This document shows, piece by piece, positions 1 to 6,206 of a DNA stretch of 6,550 nucleotides (position 1 is its first letter; each line of letters opens with the position of its first letter). Made by a program: the position numbers and the translations under genes. Location of the stretch: assembly GCA_002367375.1 (NCBI GenBank), contig DFBR01000116.1:1-6550 (forward strand). The letters are read 5' to 3'. The notes beneath the pieces were generated by a model. The model saw only the letters and a program-made list of their open reading frames with translations. It had not been told where the DNA came from and ran no database searches. The stretch comes from Erythrobacter sp. UBA3075. Lineage in GTDB: Bacteria > Pseudomonadota > Alphaproteobacteria > Sphingomonadales > Sphingomonadaceae.

Positions 1-147
1 GAGGACGGGAACATTGAAACCGGCTTCAAACCCCAATTCAATACGCTGAATATGTTTCTGGTGCCGATGGACCATGCGGTCACCTATGTCCCACCCTTCG
101 CGCCCAAGGGCCGCTACGCGATCAGCGGGTGGCTGCGCGACCGATGA
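1..147 (+). CDS. 2OG-Fe(II) oxygenase, Tpa1-like prolyl hydroxylase type (3' end only)
   Basis: Only the last 48 codons are present; the gene begins upstream of the window. The frame is open from base 1 and stops at TGA 145-147. The visible tail has the usual end of a double-stranded beta-helix 2-oxoglutarate/Fe(II) dioxygenase. FNTLNMF (residues 13-19 of the visible part) is a core strand. His25 sits where the distal iron-binding His is expected. Arg38 in GRYAISGWLR is where the family keeps the residue that binds the 2OG carboxylate. The FN-x-L...H-x-V...RY-x-ISGW pattern matches Tpa1/OGFOD1-like prolyl hydroxylases better than PiuC-type or AlkB-type enzymes. Members use Fe(II), O2 and 2OG to hydroxylate a substrate, often a protein proline; the substrate here is unknown. 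The proximal HxD motif would lie outside the window and could not be checked. The stop overlaps the next gene's ATG by four bases, so the two are probably cotranscribed. Confidence 0.72.
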   Translation, partial: EDGNIETGFKPQFNTLNMFLVPMDHAVTYVPPFAPKGRYAISGWLRDR

Positions 148-1838
148 CCGCTGGTGGTCCGCAGGCCTATTTCTTGCAAGCGCAAACTGCCGCGCAGGGA
201 GGCGATACCGCGCAGGCGCTGACGATCCTCAAACAGGGCATGGAGCAATATCCGCGCGAAGCCGGACTGCGTCATGCTGCGGGCAAAATACTACTCGACC
301 AAGGCGACCCTGCCGCTGCCGCCGACTGGTTCGGCAAGGCGCATGGGCTAGAGCCCAGCAGAGACAATTTCGCCATCGATCAGGCAATCGCACTCGGCAC
401 TGCCGGAGCTCATGGAGAGGCGCTCGCCGTGTTGGACGCGATCGAGAGCCGTGCCGCAGACACCGCCCTATACTGTTCAACCAGAGGATTTTCAGAACGT
501 GCTGCGGGCAACCTTGCAGCCTCCGCCAAATGGTACGACCGCGCTCTGGCGATTGAACCGCAACGCACCCGCGCCGTGCAAGGACGCGCCACCGTTGCTC
601 TGGAGCGCGGGGAAAGCGATGCGGTCGAACAATTTGACCGGGCGCTGCGGCTCAACCCGAGCGATCCGCACATGTGGTATAGCAAGGCGCAGGCGCTCGA
701 TGTCGATGGGCAGACTGACGCCGCCCGGCAGATCATGGACACGCTGCTCGCCAAGATACCGCATTGGCCCGACGCGCTGAAATTCGTCGCCCAATTGCGG
801 CTTGCAGCTGGTGAGAAGGATTTCGCATCGCATTACGGAGAGGCGGTAAAGCGCGCACCGCAGGATGCGAATATTCCGGCCGAATGGGCGGCGCAGCTCT
901 ATGGCCTCGACTACGCCGCCGAAGCTGCCGAAATCGTCACCCGCGCCCGGCGCAATTTTCCTGATGATGCGCGTCTCGCGCTGCTGGAGGCGATCTATAG
1001 CGGCGCTGCTGGCGAGGACGACAAGGCCACGCGGCTCTATGCCGAAAACACCGCCGATACGGAGGAACGCTGGGTGCATGAGGGCCGTTTTGCGATCCGC
1101 ACAGGCCAGCTTGATCGGGCCGAACACACGCTGGAACGCGCCCTCGAACACAATCCGCAGAACATCGCCGCATGGGCGTTTCGCGGAATTCTGTGGCGCC
1201 TGACCGAAGACCCGCGCGCTGCATGGCTGCATGAGCAGGAAGGACTCGTGCAACGCGTGGAACTGCACGATGCAGATACGGTCTTGCCTCCCGCTATCGA
1301 GTTGCTCAACACCTTGCACGACGGCAGCCCGTTTCCACTTGGCCAGTCGCTGCGCGGCGGCACGCAAACGCGCGGCCAATTGTTCGATCGTGTCGAGCCA
1401 GAGCTGCAAGCGCTGCGCGCTGCGATCTTGTCGACACTGGAAGAGTATCGATCCGCCCTGCCTCCGCTTGATGGCGATCATCCCTTGCTTCGCCACCGCG
1501 GGATGGACTGGACCTTCGCCGGATCGTGGTCAGTGCGCCTTGCTGGCGGCGGCGATTATCACACCGCGCATATCCACCCGGAAGGGCTGCTGTCCTCGGC
1601 GCTTTATGTCCATTTACCGCCCCGGTCAGGCGATGAAGATCAGCAGGCGGGCTGGCTCGAAGTGGGTCGCCCTCCCCCCGATCTCGAACTCGATTTGGAA
1701 CCGTTGCATGTGATCGAACCGAAAGAGCGACATCTCGCGCTTTTTCCCAGCACGCTGTTCCACGGCACCCGGCCCTTTACCGATGGAACGCGAATGACCG
1801 TTGCGTTCGACGTACAGACAAAGATGGATCAGCGATGA
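144..1838 (+). CDS. TPR-repeat protein with C-terminal putative 2OG-Fe(II) oxygenase domain
   Basis: This 564-residue protein has two parts. Residues about 5-365 are a run of roughly eleven TPR-like helix pairs, each about 30-34 residues and often ending in a Pro (for example RALAIEP, RALRLNP, RALEHNP), which suggests a protein- or peptide-binding scaffold. Residues about 400-560 resemble the putative 2OG-Fe(II) oxygenase family often found fused to TPRs (PF13759-like). They contain a WSVRLAGGG strand, a HIHPEG metal-site motif (His476, His478, with His473 nearby), an ALYVHLPP strand, a distal FHGTRPF (His540), and Arg550 in TRMTVAF as the likely 2OG-binding residue. No signal peptide is seen, so it is probably cytoplasmic. 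I chose ATG 144 because it forms an ATGA overlap with the preceding stop. GTG 129 is in frame and would add five residues, but no strong Shine-Dalgarno sequence supports either start, which fits coupled translation. The end overlaps the methyltransferase start by four bases. The domain call is fairly firm; the substrate is unknown. Confidence 0.85.
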   Translation: MTAGGPQAYFLQAQTAAQGGDTAQALTILKQGMEQYPREAGLRHAAGKILLDQGDPAAAADWFGKAHGLEPSRDNFAIDQAIALGTAGAHGEALAVLDAIESRAADTALYCSTRGFSERAAGNLAASAKWYDRALAIEPQRTRAVQGRATVALERGESDAVEQFDRALRLNPSDPHMWYSKAQALDVDGQTDAARQIMDTLLAKIPHWPDALKFVAQLRLAAGEKDFASHYGEAVKRAPQDANIPAEWAAQLYGLDYAAEAAEIVTRARRNFPDDARLALLEAIYSGAAGEDDKATRLYAENTADTEERWVHEGRFAIRTGQLDRAEHTLERALEHNPQNIAAWAFRGILWRLTEDPRAAWLHEQEGLVQRVELHDADTVLPPAIELLNTLHDGSPFPLGQSLRGGTQTRGQLFDRVEPELQALRAAILSTLEEYRSALPPLDGDHPLLRHRGMDWTFAGSWSVRLAGGGDYHTAHIHPEGLLSSALYVHLPPRSGDEDQQAGWLEVGRPPPDLELDLEPLHVIEPKERHLALFPSTLFHGTRPFTDGTRMTVAFDVQTKMDQR

Positions 1839-2764
1839 CAGAGACCAATGTTCATGACGCCTGGAATACCTTCTGGGAACGGCAGAACCGCGGCGGAAGC
1901 GGCGATCGCAAAGGCAGCGGCTGTCTGCCCGAAGGCTGGCAGAGCATTGCCGAACGCCAGCGCCAAGTCTGGAACAGCTTCGCCCGCTCGCTGCCCAAGG
2001 GAGCACGCGTGCTTGACCTTGCGACAGGCGATGGCGTGGTTCTTACCCATTTGCAGGAAAACCGGCGTGACCTGAAATTGGTGGGCATTGATCGCGCAAC
2101 CGCACTGCCCAAAGCTCCCCCCGGAACCAAGCTGCGCGGCGGCGTGGACATGGAAAAATTGCCCTTTCCTGACGATCATTTCGCAGGCGTGACAAGCCAG
2201 TTCGGCTTTGAATATGGCGATATCGCGGCCATCGCAGCCGAAATCGCCCGCGTGCTGAATCCCACGGGCAAAGTTGGTCTGGTGACTCATAGAATAGACG
2301 GACCGATCGTCGCGCATAATCGCAAGCGGCGTATGCAAATTGCTTGGGCGATTGAAGAGAACGATCTGATCACAATTGCCAGGAACAGCCTCACCCTGCG
2401 CAAATCAGGCATTGCTGCGATACCGCAAGCCATCATTGAAGCCCCAGAAAAGGGAGCAGCGGCACATGGCGCGGGGTCCGCTGCGTGGGAAATCTCTGAA
2501 GCTATCCGCCGCACATTGCATTTTGGTCGCAATGACGATGCCCAGCGCGTCAGCTCCATCCTCGACGATATACTGGCGCAGGCCAGCAATGAGCTCGGGC
2601 GCATTTCCTCACTGGAGAAAGCGGCAGCGACCGCCAGCGATACTGAATCATTCAATGAGGCGATGGAGAAGGCTGGACTGCATGAAACCGGGCACGCCAT
2701 GGTCACCGATGGCCGTTCGCCCAAACCCTTCGCCGATTATCGCACCTTTACGCTGGCTGATTGA
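1835..2764 (+). CDS. Class I SAM-dependent methyltransferase
   Basis: This 309-residue protein carries a Rossmann-fold methyltransferase domain at about residues 40-155. Motif I is VLDLATGDG (59-67), the glycine-rich SAM loop. Asp86 in LVGID is the expected acidic residue that contacts the ribose hydroxyls. D-x-EKLPFPDDHF (about 105-116) is the motif that follows strand 4 in Methyltransf_11/25-type enzymes, and IARVLNPTGKVGLVTH (137-152) is the usual helix and strand after it. The N-terminal 40 residues are rich in Trp and charged residues. The C-terminal 150 residues look mainly helical and match no substrate domain I can name, so the methyl acceptor is unknown. It is the last gene of the apparent operon: its ATG overlaps the preceding TGA (ATGA), and only a weak Shine-Dalgarno-like sequence lies upstream (GATGGA near 1823), which fits translational coupling. 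Transcription probably ends at the hairpin about 140 bases downstream. There are no transmembrane segments or signal peptide, so it is likely cytoplasmic. Confidence 0.87.
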   Translation: MTETNVHDAWNTFWERQNRGGSGDRKGSGCLPEGWQSIAERQRQVWNSFARSLPKGARVLDLATGDGVVLTHLQENRRDLKLVGIDRATALPKAPPGTKLRGGVDMEKLPFPDDHFAGVTSQFGFEYGDIAAIAAEIARVLNPTGKVGLVTHRIDGPIVAHNRKRRMQIAWAIEENDLITIARNSLTLRKSGIAAIPQAIIEAPEKGAAAHGAGSAAWEISEAIRRTLHFGRNDDAQRVSSILDDILAQASNELGRISSLEKAAATASDTESFNEAMEKAGLHETGHAMVTDGRSPKPFADYRTFTLAD

Positions 2765-2812
2765 TATTTTGGTCGACTGAAAATCTCGCCGGCTGATATT
2801 CTCGCTGGCTGA
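2751..2812 (+). repeat. Degenerate short direct repeat at methyltransferase 3' end
   Basis: Three imperfect copies of CGCYGGCTGA occur at 2751-2760, 2787-2796 and 2803-2812. The first two are followed by ATATT-like sequence (TTGATATT and TATT). The first copy includes the last codons and stop region of the methyltransferase, so the later ones look like small duplications of the gene's end. I see no function; slippage or duplication debris is the simplest reading. Confidence 0.4.
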
Positions 2813-2827
2813 ACACGGCCCATTGCC

Positions 2828-2857
2828 GGGTTCAGGTGGGTCGAGGTGGGTCAGCGT
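2828..2857 (+). repeat. Imperfect 10-bp tandem repeat, three units
   Basis: Three consecutive ten-base units read GGGTTCAGGT, GGGTCGAGGT and GGGTCAGCGT. They lie in the convergent intergenic gap between the methyltransferase and the terminator hairpin. The array is short and degenerate and may be no more than a low-complexity stretch; no coding or regulatory role is evident. Confidence 0.4.
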
Positions 2858-2900
2858 CGTTCAGCCCCGTGGCACTGACATACAGCAAAGCTCAACAGTA

Positions 2901-2950
2901 GACGCAAAAAGGGCGGGAGACCCGAAAGTCTCCCGCCCCTTTTTTGCGTC
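2901..2950. terminator. Bidirectional Rho-independent terminator between convergent genes
   Basis: GGGCGGGAGAC (2911-2921) pairs perfectly with GTCTCCCGCCC (2928-2938) around the six-base loop CCGAAA. On the + strand the stem is followed by C and six T (2940-2945). On the - strand it is followed by five T (complement of 2906-2910). The outer bases GACGC (2901-2905) and GCGTC (2946-2950) also pair, so the A-run and T-run can zip together, leaving a one-base inequality in each. An 11-bp GC-rich stem flanked by T-runs in both directions, between two genes that face each other, fits an intrinsic terminator serving both the methyltransferase operon and the TonB-dependent receptor. The receptor stop lies 26 bases from the hairpin edge. 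Confidence 0.92.
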
Positions 2951-2975
2951 GAGCTTTCGCCCGATCCTGTGCCGC

Positions 2976-5882
2976 TTAGAAGCGAACCAGAACCGATGCG
3001 AAGAAGTCGCGACCCAGCACGTCGTAAGTGCCCGGGTAGGTGTTGGACTGATCAGCGTTGTTGAAGTCACCCATCAGCAGGCTGTTGGTGTCGTTCGTGA
3101 CCACACCATTAGCGTCGAACACCGGAGTGGTCGGCAGAGTGTCGAACAGGTTCCGCACACCAACGGAGAAGGTGAACATCTCGTTGAAGTCATACGACAG
3201 CGTGAGATCGATCAAGTCATAGGCGCTTACGCGCTCCACGAAGTTGGTCGACGTATCATCGTCATCGTCAACAGCCGAGATATGGCGCCAGCGAGTCGAG
3301 AAGGTCAGCGGACCATCGACATAGTTGGCACGCGCCGTCCACTTGAACGACGGTGTCGGTTCACCACAGATCAGGCCGAATTCACCTGCGCAGGTATCAA
3401 CGTCAGCCGGGTTCGCCTGGTCAGCTGCGAAGTCATTCGCTTCCGTCCAAGTGCCCAGGAACGACAGGTCCAGATCCGAAGCGCCATTGCCCAGCAGCGA
3501 GAAGCCGAGGTCAATGCCGTAGTTGATCTGAAGGTCGATACCCGAAACTTCGAGAGCAGCGATGTTCGCGCCACCCAGAACCGGCGGATTGTCGCGGCTG
3601 AAGGCACCCTGCTGGTCACGAGTACCAACAAAGTTCAGGCACTGCGGAGCGGAGAGGTCCTGGATCGTGTTGAAACACAGGTCCAATGCCGTCTGCAGGC
3701 TGATGGTGGTGATGGCGTCTTCAACACTGATGTTGAAGTAGTCAGCCGTAACCGTCAGGCCCGGAATCATCGACGGCGTCAGCACCACACCAAAGGTGTA
3801 GCTGTCCGAAGTTTCTTCCGTCAGGTTCGGGTTACCACCAAACAATGCAGCGATCTGACCGTCAGGCTGGAGCACAGCGTTGTTGCCGATGTTTGCAGCC
3901 GGAACACCGTTTGCCTGGCAAAGTGCCAGCAATGCACCGGTCGGAACCGGACCGTTGCCCGATGCACCGTCACCGGCACACGGGTCATTCGCACCCGGGA
4001 AGCCAATGGCCGTACCCTGGAACAATTCACCCACGTTCGGTGCGCGCACCGCACGCTGATACTGAGCACGGAAGGTGATGTCTTCGATCGGAGCGAATTC
4101 AACGCCACCAGCGTAGGTCCATACACCGCCGACAGTACCGAGCGAGTAGTCAGAGTAACGACCAGCACCCGAAACTTCGAGACGCATGCCGCTTTCGGTT
4201 TCAAACGGGATGTTCAGCTCGCCGAAGATCTCGTTCACATTGTACCCACCCTGGGTCGGCTTACCGGCGTTGAAGCCAGCAACGTCACCCGAAGCGAGGA
4301 ACTCGTCAGGGATGAAGCGCGAACTCACTTCACGGTATTCAGCACCAAGAGCGAAACCGATTGGCTCAGCAGCACCCAGAGCGAAATCGCCGAAGGTACC
4401 CGCAAGAACCGCCGAAGCGACCTGCAGATCGGAGATATCGCCATTCTGTGCCTGAATGCGGAACACATCAACCATGTCCGGCGTCAGCTGACCAGCACCA
4501 AAGATGTTGATCTGATCTGGACCCGTGCCATCAATCGCAGCAGTGAAGCGCGAAACAGACGCGTTACCCTGCTGGATGTTGGCGTTACGCGTACGGGCAT
4601 ACATGTAATATGCGTCGTAGTTCAAGTAGTCGGTGATGTCGCCACGCGCACCAGCAACAATGCGGAAGGCATTGCGCTCGTCAAGGTTGCGACGGCCACC
4701 AGCTTCTTCAAGACGACGACGGACCTGCACGGAAACCGTACCGTCATTCAGATCGGCACCAGTTTCGCTGGCGTCAAGCTGACGGAACTGCGCTTCGGTA
4801 GCGGCATCGATGAAGCCATTGGCAACCAGCGAGTCGATGTCGAGCGCGGTGTTCACCAGGATCGGCGTCGGGGCCAGTTCAGCGTCCACGCGGTTGTTGA
4901 CGTAGCTGACTTCAGTGTAAAGCTCGAGAGCTTCAGCAACTTCAAAGCTACCATAGCCGCCGAGCATATAACGCTCTTGCGGAAGCTGCAGGTAGTTGAC
5001 TGGGGCGTAGTTATAGAGATCGCCCGGGGTCGAGTAAGCACGCAGCGAACCCGGCGAACCGAAGATCGCGAGGTTGTTGTTGGCTTCGAATGCCGTGCCG
5101 GTCACATCGCCGTCACCGCGATAGGTGAGACGTGTTTCGGGCGGCAGGGACGAACCAAGCTGCTGCAGCGGCGAGCCACCAAGAGCGAAGTTCGAGAACG
5201 TACGATCGCCCTGGAAGATTTCCTCACGATTGTAGTATTCACCGAAGACAGTCACGTTACCGCGGCCATCAGCGAAGTCGGAACCGATTGCGCCATGGAT
5301 CTGATAGCGATCGCCATCACTGCGGTCAGTGATCGAGTACTGGCCACCCAGTTCGGCACCGTCGAGTTCACGCAGGCGGAAGTTCACAACACCGGCAAGC
5401 GCGTCCGAACCGTAAACGGCCGAAGCACCACCCGTCACAACGTCAACCGATTCCAGCAGGAACTGCGGGATCGTGTTGAGATCGACGGTCTGGTTGGTAT
5501 CGTAGAACATCCAGCGACGGCCGTTGACCAGCACCATGGTGCGGGTCGAGCCGAGACCACGAAGGTTCACGGAAGCGGTACCGTTACCTGGGTTGTTCGA
5601 GAAGGACGTGATGCCCGGAACAACCTGCGGCAGCGTGTTGATAACGCTTTCGACGTTGACGGCGCCAGCCAGCGAAAATTCTTCGCTGTCGACAACCGCA
5701 ACCGGAGCGGCGGTTTCAACATTGCGACGCTGGATGCGCGAACCGGTAACGATGATGCGATCATCTGTTTGCGCCTCAGCCTGATCGGCAGGTGCGTCCT
5801 GAGCCATTGCCGGCGTAACGACCAGCGATCCGAAGATCACTGAGCTCGCGAGCAGCGAAGCCTTGGTCTTGCGATTAAACAT
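2976..5882 (-). CDS. TonB-dependent outer-membrane receptor
   Basis: A complete 968-residue receptor that would import a ligand across the outer membrane using energy from TonB-ExbB-ExbD. Residues 1-27 are a signal peptide (basic start, hydrophobic core, PAMA cleavage before Gln28). A short acidic linker leads to a TonB-box-like RIIVTGSRI (42-50); there is no room for an N-terminal STN signalling domain, so a FecA-type sigma/anti-sigma partner is unlikely. The plug spans about 55-170, with LRGLGSTRTMVLVNGRR and VVTGGASAVYGSDALAGVVNF as landmarks. The rest is beta-barrel ending in the FFASVLVRF strand with the terminal Phe expected for outer-membrane insertion. All six cysteines form close pairs: 635/655, 736/748 and 831/839. 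Length is normal for the large sphingomonad/Caulobacter receptors. An in-frame TGA directly precedes the ATG and a good Shine-Dalgarno sequence sits seven bases upstream, which fixes the start. Strong codon bias suggests high expression. The ligand cannot be inferred; no siderophore genes are visible. Confidence 0.95.
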   Translation of the reverse strand: MFNRKTKASLLASSVIFGSLVVTPAMAQDAPADQAEAQTDDRIIVTGSRIQRRNVETAAPVAVVDSEEFSLAGAVNVESVINTLPQVVPGITSFSNNPGNGTASVNLRGLGSTRTMVLVNGRRWMFYDTNQTVDLNTIPQFLLESVDVVTGGASAVYGSDALAGVVNFRLRELDGAELGGQYSITDRSDGDRYQIHGAIGSDFADGRGNVTVFGEYYNREEIFQGDRTFSNFALGGSPLQQLGSSLPPETRLTYRGDGDVTGTAFEANNNLAIFGSPGSLRAYSTPGDLYNYAPVNYLQLPQERYMLGGYGSFEVAEALELYTEVSYVNNRVDAELAPTPILVNTALDIDSLVANGFIDAATEAQFRQLDASETGADLNDGTVSVQVRRRLEEAGGRRNLDERNAFRIVAGARGDITDYLNYDAYYMYARTRNANIQQGNASVSRFTAAIDGTGPDQINIFGAGQLTPDMVDVFRIQAQNGDISDLQVASAVLAGTFGDFALGAAEPIGFALGAEYREVSSRFIPDEFLASGDVAGFNAGKPTQGGYNVNEIFGELNIPFETESGMRLEVSGAGRYSDYSLGTVGGVWTYAGGVEFAPIEDITFRAQYQRAVRAPNVGELFQGTAIGFPGANDPCAGDGASGNGPVPTGALLALCQANGVPAANIGNNAVLQPDGQIAALFGGNPNLTEETSDSYTFGVVLTPSMIPGLTVTADYFNISVEDAITTISLQTALDLCFNTIQDLSAPQCLNFVGTRDQQGAFSRDNPPVLGGANIAALEVSGIDLQINYGIDLGFSLLGNGASDLDLSFLGTWTEANDFAADQANPADVDTCAGEFGLICGEPTPSFKWTARANYVDGPLTFSTRWRHISAVDDDDDTSTNFVERVSAYDLIDLTLSYDFNEMFTFSVGVRNLFDTLPTTPVFDANGVVTNDTNSLLMGDFNNADQSNTYPGTYDVLGRDFFASVLVRF

Positions 5883-5889
5883 TCAAATA

Positions 5890-5894
5890 CTCCT
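5890..5894 (-). promoter_or_regulatory. Ribosome binding site of the TonB-dependent receptor
   Basis: Read on the - strand, AGGAG lies seven bases before the ATG at 5882-5880, a near-ideal Shine-Dalgarno position. With the in-frame TGA at 5885-5883 touching the ATG, it excludes any upstream start in that frame. Confidence 0.85.
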
Positions 5895-6009
5895 GGTAAG
5901 GGGGAGAAACTGATAGAAAGAGGCCCTGAACGTGCTGGTACTTTTTACCTTCACACGCGCCAGACAACTTACTCCTCTTCCCTGATTGCCGCTCAAAGCA
6001 CGAACAGGC

Positions 6010-6064
6010 TGTCACACACAATCTCAGACTGGACCGGTTTCGCACGATACAAAATCGTGTGACA
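6010..6064. repeat. Widely spaced inverted repeat TGTCACAC / GTGTGACA
   Basis: TGTCACAC at 6010-6017 is the exact reverse complement of GTGTGACA at 6057-6064, with 39 bases between them. The spacing is too wide for one dimer site but could represent two copies of a half-site on opposite strands, as used by regulators acting on divergent promoters. The TGTGA core recalls a CRP/FNR half-site, but neither copy has a good partner at the usual six-base spacing. The role is inferred only from position. Confidence 0.35.
6043..6059. promoter_or_regulatory. Operator-like palindrome CACGAT-N5-ATCGTG
   Basis: A perfect 6+6 inverted repeat with the five-base spacer ACAAA lies midway between the divergent genes, about 160 bases upstream of the receptor ATG. 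The size and AT-rich centre are typical of a dimeric repressor or activator site. It overlaps the weak -10-like element proposed for the receptor on the - strand, so binding there could control the receptor. No regulator gene is in the window, and chance occurrence cannot be excluded. Confidence 0.4.
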
Positions 6065-6133
6065 TTTTTGAAACAATTGGATCGGGGGCGTTGCCAACAT
6101 GTCGATGGGGCAATTCTGGTGCAATGCGCCGAT

Positions 6134-6152
6134 GGTAAACCCGAAATTTACC
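6134..6152. promoter_or_regulatory. Inverted repeat GGTAAA-N7-TTTACC upstream of pilin
   Basis: A perfect 6+6 palindrome with spacer CCCGAAA lies 54 bases before the preferred pilin start. It could be a regulator binding site for the pilin, or a small hairpin in its leader RNA. It does not fit the CtrA consensus (TTAA-N7-TTAA) known from the Caulobacter pilA promoter. Its presence inside the in-frame extension starting at 6099 supports reading that stretch as non-coding. Confidence 0.35.
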
Positions 6153-6193
6153 AACTCCACTTATGACAGGGCCGAAATCGACCGAAACACTGT

Positions 6194-6198
6194 GGGGA
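6194..6198 (+). promoter_or_regulatory. Shine-Dalgarno-like GGGGA deciding the pilin start
   Basis: GGGGA lies eight bases before ATG 6207. The same purines directly abut the alternative ATG at 6198 and so cannot serve it. This spacing favours 6207 as the pilin start. Confidence 0.5.
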
Positions 6199-6206
6199 TG
6201 TTCTCA

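Larger units (their letters stand above)
5883..6206. other. Divergent intergenic region between receptor and pilin genes
   Basis: About 320 bases separate the receptor start (leftward) from the pilin start (rightward), so both promoters should lie here. I find no close match to a -35/-10 pair on either strand. The best leftward candidates are weak (a TTGTTT element near 6073-6078 with TTGTAT about 18 bases downstream; also TTGAGC with AGTAAG at 17 bases nearer the gene). The region is more AT-rich than its surroundings around 6045-6080 and carries three inverted repeats, listed separately. The frame that opens at 6099 appears to be 5' leader of the pilin rather than coding sequence. No RNA gene is recognised. 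Confidence 0.55.

Noticed and set aside
492..1496. A 334-codon - strand frame inside the TPR-oxygenase gene
   Set aside because: The + strand gene has clear TPR and oxygenase motifs across the same span; the antisense product shows none. It is a GC-rich shadow frame.
2823..5843. A 1006-codon + strand frame that could be taken for a large protein
   Set aside because: It lies exactly antisense to the TonB-dependent receptor in codon register, runs through the terminator hairpin, and its product has no signal, domain or low-complexity pattern of a real protein. Codon bias of the receptor explains it.
2976..5882. Siderophore receptor with sigma-factor signalling (FecA type)
   Set aside because: The mature protein starts only about 14 residues before the TonB-box-like segment, so there is no N-terminal signalling domain, and no sigma/anti-sigma genes are nearby.
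5883..5954. A 23-codon - strand frame (GTG at 5954) ending directly at the receptor ATG, as a possible leader peptide
   Set aside because: It has only a GTG start, with the nearest Shine-Dalgarno-like GAGGAG about 17 bases away, and no run of regulatory codons or attenuator hairpin. It may simply be an open stretch.
6134..6152. CtrA binding site for the pilin
   Set aside because: The half-sites are GGTAAA/TTTACC, with no TTAA-N7-TTAA in the region.
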